A stretch of 64,000 nucleotides of DNA from an uncultured Alphaproteobacteria bacterium (lineage in GTDB: Bacteria > Pseudomonadota > Alphaproteobacteria > HIMB59 > GCA-002718135), in the NCBI GenBank assembly GCA_902614085.1, contig CACMJS010000002.1, positions 124,001 to 188,000 of the forward strand, read 5' to 3'. Positions 56,740 to 64,000 of the stretch are shown in pieces. The position numbers were made by a program, and so were the translations under genes. The notes under the pieces are model-generated. The model saw only the letters and a program-made list of their open reading frames with translations, made no database searches and was not told the DNA's origin. Numbering within the stretch: position 1 is the first letter of the stretch; every line of letters starts with the position of its first letter.

Positions 56740-57951
56740 TTAAGATCTGTAATCAGCATTAATCTTTAAATATTCAAAGGTAAGATCATTTCCATGAACA
56801 GTGTGAAAATACTTACCCAAGTTTAATTTTACATTGATTTCTATAGTTTTATTTTTCATATAATTATTAAGTTTTCTAATATTTATTTTTTTACTAATAG
56901 AACCATTTTCGCATACAAAGTTGTTTCCAAACAAAATTTTAATTTTGTTTTGATTTATATTTTCTTCAGTTTTACCAATTGCCATTATTACTCTACCCCA
57001 ATTTGCATCTTCACCGGCTACAGCTGTTTTAACCAAAGGAGAATTAGCAATACTAAATGCAATTTTTTTTGCTTGATTTTTTGATCTGGCATTCGAAACA
57101 TTAACTCTTATTAGCTTAGAAACACCCTCACCATCTTTAATTACTTGAAGAGATAAATCATACATTAATTCAAATATTTTATTATTTAGTATTTTAAAAT
57201 TCTTTTTATTTAAATTTATATTTTTATTACCAACAGAAAACATCATTAAAGTATCACTTGTTGATGTATCACTATCTACAGTTATTGAATTGAATGTGTT
57301 ATCTAAATTATTTTTAAGGAGTCTGTTTATTAACTGTTTTGAAATTTCACATTCTATAAAAATATACACCAACATAGTTCCCATATTTGGTTGTATCATT
57401 CCTGATCCTTTTGCTATTCCATAAATCTTAAATGATTGATTGTCTAAGTTAATATTTTTAATTGATACTTTTGGAAAAGTATCTGTTGTCATAATTGCCT
57501 TAGCGCTTTCTAATAAACCATTTTTATTTTTGGAATTTATTTTTTCAAATTTATCTATAATTAAATTCGGGTTAAATTTTTCACCGATTACACCAGTAGA
57601 TGATACTAATACTTCATTGGGTCTACATTTAATTTTTTTTGTTAATGCTTTTACATACTTATCTATAATTTTCAGACCATCTTTACCAGTATGCGCATTC
57701 GCATTACCAGCATTCACAACTAATGCTTTAGCTTTACCTTTGTTATTTTTTTTATCCCAAATTATTGGAGCTGAAGGTGTTGATGTTTTTGAATAGACAC
57801 AACATACATTAACAATTTGATCAAAAATTATTAATAAAAGATCTTTATCTTTTTTTTTAAATCCAGCATTAAAAGTATAGATATTTAGGCCACTAGGATT
57901 AAAATCTTTGATTTTTTTTGGCTTAAATATTGAAATCATTTTATTGACCAT
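56740..57951 (-). CDS. argJ: Glutamate N-acetyltransferase / amino-acid acetyltransferase
   Basis: A 403-residue bifunctional enzyme of the cyclic arginine pathway that moves acetyl from N-acetylornithine to glutamate. Visible are VVNAGNANAHTGKDG and VSSTGVIGE, and the autoprocessing site with its threonine in KGSGMIQPNMGTMLVYIF; later VAGEDANWGRVIMAIGK is also typical. A second ATG four codons later (57939) is an equally plausible start. It diverges from secA. Confidence 0.95.
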   Translation of the reverse strand: MVNKMISIFKPKKIKDFNPSGLNIYTFNAGFKKKDKDLLLIIFDQIVNVCCVYSKTSTPSAPIIWDKKNNKGKAKALVVNAGNANAHTGKDGLKIIDKYVKALTKKIKCRPNEVLVSSTGVIGEKFNPNLIIDKFEKINSKNKNGLLESAKAIMTTDTFPKVSIKNINLDNQSFKIYGIAKGSGMIQPNMGTMLVYIFIECEISKQLINRLLKNNLDNTFNSITVDSDTSTSDTLMMFSVGNKNINLNKKNFKILNNKIFELMYDLSLQVIKDGEGVSKLIRVNVSNARSKNQAKKIAFSIANSPLVKTAVAGEDANWGRVIMAIGKTEENINQNKIKILFGNNFVCENGSISKKINIRKLNNYMKNKTIEINVKLNLGKYFHTVHGNDLTFEYLKINADYRS

Positions 57952-58015
57952 ATTTTAGCGTAAATTCCTTTGTAGAAGAAATATTTTTCATATATTAACT
58001 GCCATCTATCATAAC

Positions 58016-60535
58016 ATGATTAATATCGTTACTAAATTATTTGGTTCTATAAAATCTAATTCGCTTAAAAAATATACAAGTTTTGTAGAAAAAGTAAACA
58101 AATTAGAAGAAGTAATTTCTCAACTTTCAGATCAAGAATTAAAAAATAAAACAAATTATTTTAGAAATGAATTTAAAGAAACGGGATCAATAAACAAATT
58201 ATTACCAGAAATATTTGCTGTAGTAAGAGAAGCATCCAAAAGAACATTAAACATGAGACACTATGATGTTCAGATAATTGGTGGAATGGTTTTATATGAA
58301 AACAAGATTACTGAAATGAAAACTGGAGAAGGAAAAACCTTAGTTGCTACTCTAGCTGCTTACGCAAATGCTTTAGAAAACTTATCCGTACACATCATTA
58401 CGGTTAATGATTATCTTGCAAAAAGAGATGCTGAATGGATGGGGAATATATATAATTTTCTTGGTCTTAGTGTAGGGTGTGTAACTGCTGAAACAGCACA
58501 TGAAGATAGATCTAACAAATATGATGCGGATATTGTTTACGCAACAAATAATGAAATAGGATTTGATTATTTAAGAGATAATCTCAAAAACGATTACAAT
58601 AACTTATGTTTTAAAAAAAATGCATTTGCCATAGTTGATGAAGTAGATAGCATTTTAATAGATGAGGCCAGAACACCTCTTGTAATATCTGCAGAATCAA
58701 ATTCCAATACTGATTTATTTCCTAAAATTGATAAAATTGTAAAAATTCTTAGAGAAAATGATTTTGAAATCAATGAAGAAAGTAAAAGTATTTTACTTAC
58801 TACTGAGGGAATGGAAATTTGTGAAAAGTTACTAAAAGATAACGGAATCATCAAAGAGGGTACACTTCAGGATTTAGGAAATATGGTTTTAAACCATAAT
58901 ATTATACAAGCTCTTAGAGCGCATCATTTATTTATAAAAGATAAAGATTACATAATAAAAGATAGAAATGTTGTTATTATTGATGAGTTAACTGGCAGAG
59001 CTATGGAAGGTAGAAGATATGGTGATGGATTGCATCAAGCTATAGAAGCAAAAGAAAATTTAGTAATCCAAAAAGAAAATCAAACTATTGCTTCTGTTAC
59101 ATATCAAAATTTTTTTAGGACATATTATCGTCTAAGTGGAATGACAGGAACTGCTACAACAGAAGCTAAAGAATTTGAAAGTATATATAATTTAGAGGTC
59201 GTTGAAATTCCTCCAAATATAAAGGTAAATCGTATTGATAAAAATGATCAAATTTATATGACAAAAAGAGAAAAATATAATGCTGTATTAGATCTTGTTA
59301 AGTCACGAAATAATATAAATCAACCAATCCTTATAGGAACCACGTCTGTAGAAAACTCAATAAAAATTTCTGATTTATTAAAAAAAGAAAATCTTAAGCA
59401 TAATGTTTTAAATGCTAAAAATCATTTGAGTGAAGCTAAGATAATTGAAGAGGCAGGAATGCCTGGGAATATTACAATTTCAACTAATATGGCTGGAAGA
59501 GGAACTGATATTAAATTAGGAAATGGCGATGATAATTTGAAAAAAGAAGCAATTGATGCTGGTGGATTATTAGTAATTGGTACAGAAAGACATGAGAGTA
59601 GAAGAATAGATAATCAACTAAGGGGTAGATCAGGAAGGCAAGGAGATATTGGAGAAAGTATTTTTTTCCTATCATTGGAAGATGATCTCATGAGAATATT
59701 TGGATCAAAAACTCTTGAAAATGTATTATCAAAATTAGGTCTAAAAGATGGTGAGGTGATTACACATTCAATGATTACCAAATCTCTAGAACGTGCTCAA
59801 CAAAAAGTTGAAAGTCATAATTTCGATATGAGAAAACAGATTTTAAGATTTGATGATATTTTGAATGATCAAAGAAAAATAATTTATCAAAATAGAAAAG
59901 AAATTCTTAATACGAATGATCAATCTAAAATTATAGAAGATATGATTTTGGATTATGTAAATTATTTAATTGAAGTAACAATTCCCCCTAAAAAATACTC
60001 ACATGAATGGGACGGAAATTTGTTAAAAGAAAAAATTAGAGAAATATTTGGTATAGATATTCCAATCTTAAAATGGATTGATGAAGAAGGTGTTGATGAT
60101 GAAGAAATTAAAAAAAGGTTATTAGATGAAGTTAACCAAAAATATAAAGAAAAACAACATCAATATTCATATGAACTACTCAAGTTTGCAGAAAAAAGAG
60201 TGATGCTTTTTCAAATAGATAAAGATTGGAGAGATCATCTAGCAGCAATGGACTCACTACGCGGCAGTGTTAATTTAAGAGCTTTGGGAGGTAAAGATCC
60301 ATTCTATGAATATAAAAAAGAATCTTTTGATTATTTTGATGAAATGCTCTCAAACCAAAATGAGAGAGTATTAAAAACACTATTTAATATAAAGTTAGTA
60401 AATGAAAATAATAATAATGATACTAATATTAAACAAACAAAAGAACCAAGAAGAATTATAACTAAAAAAATAGGTAGAAATGAACCTTGTCCATGTGGCT
60501 CAGGTAAAAAATATAAACAATGTCATGGTAATTAA
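58016..60535 (+). CDS. secA: Preprotein translocase ATPase SecA
   Basis: The 839-residue motor of the Sec secretion pathway. Motifs include Walker A ([13 protein letters not shown]), [29 protein letters not shown] and [10 protein letters not shown]. The C-terminal zinc-binding tail [14 protein letters not shown] is retained. It is slightly shorter than typical alphaproteobacterial SecA. Its TAA shares the palindrome TTAA with the convergent accA stop. Confidence 0.98.
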   Translation: MINIVTKLFGSIKSNSLKKYTSFVEKVNKLEEVISQLSDQELKNKTNYFRNEFKETGSINKLLPEIFAVVREASKRTLNMRHYDVQIIGGMVLYENKITEMKTGEGKTLVATLAAYANALENLSVHIITVNDYLAKRDAEWMGNIYNFLGLSVGCVTAETAHEDRSNKYDADIVYATNNEIGFDYLRDNLKNDYNNLCFKKNAFAIVDEVDSILIDEARTPLVISAESNSNTDLFPKIDKIVKILRENDFEINEESKSILLTTEGMEICEKLLKDNGIIKEGTLQDLGNMVLNHNIIQALRAHHLFIKDKDYIIKDRNVVIIDELTGRAMEGRRYGDGLHQAIEAKENLVIQKENQTIASVTYQNFFRTYYRLSGMTGTATTEAKEFESIYNLEVVEIPPNIKVNRIDKNDQIYMTKREKYNAVLDLVKSRNNINQPILIGTTSVENSIKISDLLKKENLKHNVLNAKNHLSEAKIIEEAGMPGNITISTNMAGRGTDIKLGNGDDNLKKEAIDAGGLLVIGTERHESRRIDNQLRGRSGRQGDIGESIFFLSLEDDLMRIFGSKTLENVLSKLGLKDGEVITHSMITKSLERAQQKVESHNFDMRKQILRFDDILNDQRKIIYQNRKEILNTNDQSKIIEDMILDYVNYLIEVTIPPKKYSHEWDGNLLKEKIREIFGIDIPILKWIDEEGVDDEEIKKRLLDEVNQKYKEKQHQYSYELLKFAEKRVMLFQIDKDWRDHLAAMDSLRGSVNLRALGGKDPFYEYKKESFDYFDEMLSNQNERVLKTLFNIKLVNENNNNDTNIKQTKEPRRIITKKIGRNEPCPCGSGKKYKQCHGN

Positions 60536-61470
60536 ATATCTGATGTAATATTTAGATATTTGTCTTTTCTTATTTTAACTAAATCTTCGATTGAGATTTG
60601 CTTCAATTCTTTCATAAAAAATTTAATCTTTTCTTTTAATATTTCAGCTTGTTTTATAGGATGTCTATGAGCACCACCATATGGTTCAGGAATAATATCA
60701 TCAATAATTTTAAAATTTTTACAATCATTAGATGTTAGTTTCAGAGTATTTGCTGCTTCCTTAGAAAATTCAGTATTTCGCCATAATATAGAAGCACACC
60801 CTTCTGGAGAGATCACTGAATATATTGAATGTTCAAGCATTAATACTCTATCAGATGTTGCGATTCCTATTGCTCCTCCAGAGCCACCTTCTCCAATTAT
60901 TACTGATATTGTAGGTATTTTTACTTTTAAAAAATTAAGTATTGATGAAGCTATGGATTCTGATTGTCCTCTTTCCTCTGCATCCTTTCCTGGAAATGCG
61001 CCTGCTGTATCTACAAATGATATTAATGGTAATTTAAATTTTTCTGCTAACTTCAATAATCTTTGAACTTTTCTATATCCCTCTGGTTTAGCCATTCCAA
61101 AGTTATGCTTAATTCTTTTTTCCATTGTATTGCCTTTTTCAGTGCCCACAAAAAAAACTGAATTACCATCAATTTTTGCTAAGCCGCCCACTATTGCATT
61201 ATCATCAGCATATTTCTTATCTCCATGTAAAAGAACTATTTCATCAAAAATTTGCTTAGTGTAGTCTAGTGTATGTGGTCTTTCTCCATGACGAGAAACT
61301 TGAACTTTTTGCCAGGGATCTAAATTTGAATAAATTTTTTTATATAACTCGTCTTTTTCTCTTTCTAATTTTTTAATTCTATCATTATTTAATTCTTTAT
61401 TATTATTTAATTGATTTAAAATTGTTTCAATTTTTTCTATTTTAGTTTCAAATTCAAAATATTTAATCAT
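60532..61470 (-). CDS. accA: Acetyl-CoA carboxylase carboxyltransferase subunit alpha
   Basis: A 312-residue subunit that, with AccD, transfers the carboxyl group from biotin to acetyl-CoA, the first step of fatty acid synthesis. Typical segments are [51 protein letters not shown] and [11 protein letters not shown]. It lies six bases after the gene for the secreted 589-residue protein. Confidence 0.97.
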   Translation of the reverse strand: MIKYFEFETKIEKIETILNQLNNNKELNNDRIKKLEREKDELYKKIYSNLDPWQKVQVSRHGERPHTLDYTKQIFDEIVLLHGDKKYADDNAIVGGLAKIDGNSVFFVGTEKGNTMEKRIKHNFGMAKPEGYRKVQRLLKLAEKFKLPLISFVDTAGAFPGKDAEERGQSESIASSILNFLKVKIPTISVIIGEGGSGGAIGIATSDRVLMLEHSIYSVISPEGCASILWRNTEFSKEAANTLKLTSNDCKNFKIIDDIIPEPYGGAHRHPIKQAEILKEKIKFFMKELKQISIEDLVKIRKDKYLNITSDI

Positions 61471-61476
61471 ATTAAA

Positions 61477-63246
61477 TTAAATTATGAATTTATAATTTTT
61501 AAATATTTCTAATATTAAATTTCTAAATAGTGCCCCGTTATTATAACTTAAGTAACCTTGAAGTATAAGTTTAAGATGTTCTGGATGTATATCATCCCAA
61601 TTTTTATTATTTAAAGAAATTATTGAATAAATAAGGAATTTATCATCATCATTATTAACAATACTATTTTTAATTTCATTGTATAACAATATTGATGGCA
61701 TTAATCTTTCATCAAAAATTTTATCTAAATTAATATTGGTATTAGCTTTTATATCTAAATTCATTACATCTTTTAAAACAAAAAATAATTCCTCATTTTC
61801 ATTATTTTGATCATCGATATAATTTTCTAAAGTAATATATAGAGAATTTATAAATGAATCTAAAGTATTAGTAGAATATAAATCTAATAAAACTCTTGTA
61901 TAAATACTTTTTGCATCTACTGCCTTTGCATTTTCATATAATTCTATCCATGCAAGTGCTTTTTCAAAATTATTGTTAAATATATAGGCAGAAGCAATTT
62001 TTGGACCAAAAATTATATTTTCTGCAGTAGCTTCAATGGAGGCCAACATATTATTTGAAAGTTTATAAGCTATTTCTTCTAGATTGTTTTGTTTTGCAAA
62101 ATCCCAAAATTGAACTAAGGCATTTAATCTATCATTTGGAAAAATTTGAATATTTACTAATTGATATAAAAAAGCCATACTCAACTCTTTATTATTTGTA
62201 AAAGAATCTATTGTATTTTTTGAATCATTAAATTGGTCAGAATTAAAATCAGCAGACATATACAATGCTGCCAAACTATCAACAGTAATTAAATTTTCTA
62301 AAAAACTTTCATTTGCTGCTTTAATTCTTAAGTCAATAGGTGAAGCTTGATTTAATATTATTGGAATTGATAGGTTTTTTTTATCAAGCTCATAAAATTC
62401 GTGTGAAAATGGAAGTTCAGCAATTCTTGTCATAGCACTATATAAAAAAATCAATTCTTTATTAATCTCTGAATTTTTAATTTCAACATCAACCATTAAT
62501 AAATCTTCTGAGTTAGTTATAAGTGAAAATAACTGTTGGTAATAATTGTCTGCATTGTTTTCTGACTCTACTAAAATAGAGTTTAACAATTTTGCTTCTG
62601 ATTCATTATTGTTTAATATTGAACAAAATATGTCAAGTTTTTCCAAAAAGAAGTAGTCTAAAACAATATTTGAATTTAGTTCTTCTCTAAAACTACATGC
62701 TTGGTTAAGTTGAAAAGTTGACAAAAGATAATTCAATCTGACACTAGTATAAAAATTAATATTTTTGTCATTATTTAATTCGTATTTTTCAATAAATTCA
62801 AAAGACTTATTAATATGACCAATAGATTTAAAATAATTTACTATTAAGAAGAGTATTTCTCTATCTTTCTCAATTTCTAAATCCAATTGTAGATTTTCTA
62901 AAACTCCAATTATTTCTTTTTGAAGAGATTTTGAGCTAATATTTTGAAGATTATCAAAATAATTATTTAAATCCTTTATCTGATTTTTGAAAATAAAATT
63001 ATCTTTTACAATTTTAATTTTTTCAACTTTTACTTCACTAGTAGTAACTTCTTCATCTACTTCATCTGCAGTTGTATTTTCAATTATTTCATTAACTTTA
63101 TTATCATTGTTTAGATTTTCTAAAACCATTTGATCTAAGCTCTTACTTTCATGTAAATTAATTACCTCTATTTCACTATTTTCTAACTCATTTGCAGAAA
63201 TTAAATTAGAGATAAAAAACAAGATAATAATAAAAATAAGTTTCAT
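61477..63246 (-). CDS. Secreted 589-residue helical-repeat protein of unknown function
   Basis: A signal peptide (MKLIFIIILFFISNLISA, cleavage near residue 18) is followed by an acidic low-complexity stretch to about residue 70, then a long helical region with TPR/SPOR-scaffold-like composition. No catalytic motif is seen. An alphaproteobacterial protein of similar kind often precedes accA, but no function is known to me. Its ATG overlaps the stop of a 42-residue membrane-protein gene (ATGA), and accA follows six bases later, so the three are probably co-transcribed. Confidence 0.78.
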   Translation of the reverse strand: MKLIFIIILFFISNLISANELENSEIEVINLHESKSLDQMVLENLNNDNKVNEIIENTTADEVDEEVTTSEVKVEKIKIVKDNFIFKNQIKDLNNYFDNLQNISSKSLQKEIIGVLENLQLDLEIEKDREILFLIVNYFKSIGHINKSFEFIEKYELNNDKNINFYTSVRLNYLLSTFQLNQACSFREELNSNIVLDYFFLEKLDIFCSILNNNESEAKLLNSILVESENNADNYYQQLFSLITNSEDLLMVDVEIKNSEINKELIFLYSAMTRIAELPFSHEFYELDKKNLSIPIILNQASPIDLRIKAANESFLENLITVDSLAALYMSADFNSDQFNDSKNTIDSFTNNKELSMAFLYQLVNIQIFPNDRLNALVQFWDFAKQNNLEEIAYKLSNNMLASIEATAENIIFGPKIASAYIFNNNFEKALAWIELYENAKAVDAKSIYTRVLLDLYSTNTLDSFINSLYITLENYIDDQNNENEELFFVLKDVMNLDIKANTNINLDKIFDERLMPSILLYNEIKNSIVNNDDDKFLIYSIISLNNKNWDDIHPEHLKLILQGYLSYNNGALFRNLILEIFKNYKFII

Positions 63247-63371
63247 TTAAAATTTAGATTGTATTTTTCTGTGATAACTATTGATGGTGAAGGAATTTCA
63301 ATCATATAAAGTGCAACAAATATGATTATTGTTAGTACTGTAAATAAATATATAATGTATTTGTTTTTCAT
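63243..63371 (-). CDS. Small single-pass membrane protein, 42 residues
   Basis: An open frame from ATG at 63371 to TGA at 63243. The protein has a short basic N-terminus (MKNKY), one hydrophobic helix (about residues 6-23) and the tail IEIPSPSIVITEKY. From memory, small alphaproteobacterial proteins near accA/aroK end in a similar IPAP-containing tail, which supports it being real. The stop and the next gene's start share ATGA, indicating coupling. Confidence 0.7.
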   Translation of the reverse strand: MKNKYIIYLFTVLTIIIFVALYMIEIPSPSIVITEKYNLNFK

Positions 63372-63470
63372 ATATAATATTAAAAAAATGACTAATATAT
63401 GTTTTTACCATTTTTTTAAGTTTTTTTTAATTTCAACAAAAATTTGTCAATAATAAGAAATAATTAAAAT

Positions 63471-64000
63471 ATGTTTAATCTCATTGAAATTAAAAAGAAA
63501 AATATTTGTATCATGGGCCTAATGGGCTCTGGAAAGTCTATAATTGGAAAAGATTTGGGCAAATATAGTAAATTAAAATTTTATGATACTGATAAGGAAA
63601 TTGAATTAATAACTAAAAAAAGCATAAATGAAATCTTTGAAAAAGATGGAGAGTCATATTTTAGGAAAATTGAAGAAAAAATTTGTCTGGAATTACTAAC
63701 AAAGAATAATTGTATAATATCATTAGGAGGTGGAAGTATAATTAATAAAAATATCAGAAAAGCAATAAATCAAAATTCTTACTCTATTTATTTAGAGGTT
63801 AAGTTGGATAATTTAGAAAATAGATTAAAATCATCAAAAAAAAGACCCTTACTAAATGAAAATTCTAACAATAAAGAAACTTTGAAAAAACTCTACAATC
63901 AAAGACGAAAGTTTTATGAAAAAGCTGATTTTATTGTAAATAATGATAATGATAAATCACAAGTATTAGAAAAAATTAAATTTAAACTCAATTCGTATGC
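63471..64000 (+). CDS. aroK: Shikimate kinase (3' end outside window)
   Basis: The frame opens with ATG at 63471 and is still open at 64000, giving about 176 residues. The protein phosphorylates shikimate in aromatic amino acid synthesis. The Walker A motif is IMGLMGSGKSIIGKDL, the shikimate-binding part is FYDTDKEIE, GESYFRKIE and SLGGGSII, and the lid arginine is in KKRPLL. It diverges from the 42-residue membrane-protein gene. Confidence 0.95.
   Translation, partial: MFNLIEIKKKNICIMGLMGSGKSIIGKDLGKYSKLKFYDTDKEIELITKKSINEIFEKDGESYFRKIEEKICLELLTKNNCIISLGGGSIINKNIRKAINQNSYSIYLEVKLDNLENRLKSSKKRPLLNENSNNKETLKKLYNQRRKFYEKADFIVNNDNDKSQVLEKIKFKLNSY

Noticed and set aside
57440-57796. 118-residue plus-strand open frame within argJ
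   Set aside because: Antisense shadow of a well-conserved gene, with no ribosome-binding site or domain.
1-64000. Mobile elements, prophage, CRISPR arrays, toxin-antitoxin or restriction genes
   Set aside because: No transposase, integrase, phage structural gene, spaced direct repeats or defence-gene signature was found on either strand.

Overview
The window is AT-rich and gene-dense, and reads as chromosome of a streamlined alphaproteobacterium, probably marine planktonic. Supporting evidence is the alphaproteobacterial marker genes (a DUF4167 protein beside prfA-prmC, DUF1178, a C-minus type L36, dnaG-rpoD, ubiG divergent from lysC), very short intergenic gaps, a large load of sugar ABC transporters and several Fe(II)/2-oxoglutarate oxygenases. 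A SAR11-like or AEGEAN-169/HIMB59-like lineage would fit, but that placement is inference from gene content; no rRNA gene is present.

Positions 1-28043 form an accessory carbohydrate region. (a) 1-6612: a LacI-type regulator (5575-6612) diverges from an operon on the minus strand: solute-binding protein, two permeases, MsmX/UgpC-like ATPase, TIM-barrel sugar isomerase and Gfo/Idh dehydrogenase. A promoter with two embedded LacI operators is visible at 5487-5527. (b) 6604-11747: a second sugar importer made of a binding protein and one polypeptide that fuses both permeases, followed by a Gfo/Idh dehydrogenase and an aldo/keto reductase. It has no ATPase of its own and probably borrows the one at 1303-2376. 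(c) 11840-14958: a PhyH-type oxygenase, class II fructose-bisphosphate aldolase and an MFS transporter whose 3' end runs into a CAT-anticodon tRNA. (d) 15063-23965: a GH4 glycosidase, a large family-5 binding protein, DppB/DppC-type permeases, a double ATPase and a flavin-dependent halogenase homologue in one operon. (e) 24032-28043, opposite strand: PhyH oxygenase, membrane desaturase-like protein, MelA alpha-galactosidase and a PanB-like protein that lacks the PanB metal ligands. Regions d and e together suggest uptake and hydrolysis of alpha-galactosides or related oligosaccharides, plus modification chemistry whose purpose is unknown.

Positions 28040-64000 are mostly housekeeping: rpoD, dnaG, a YqeY-like gene and, divergently, carA-carB-greA; an ELM1-like protein, a 2OG oxygenase, trxB, rpmJ; a gamma-glutamyltransferase-family protein, guaC, ispA; tRNA-Val; a GNAT acetyltransferase, flavin reductase and M23 peptidase; the block lysC, RodZ-like, ispG, hisS, prfA, prmC, DUF4167; ubiG, DUF1178 and a methyltransferase; argJ, secA, accA, a secreted 589-residue protein, a 42-residue membrane protein and the start of aroK (open at the window end).

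Two patterns run through the window. All ten convergent gene pairs abut or overlap, and three pairs share one palindromic tetranucleotide as the stop codon of both genes. All three substrate-binding-protein genes are followed by a strong hairpin before the permease gene. No insertion sequences, CRISPR arrays, prophage genes or rRNA were seen, and no gene-free stretch exceeds 300 bases; the longest (45069-45290) shows only a likely tRNA -10 box.
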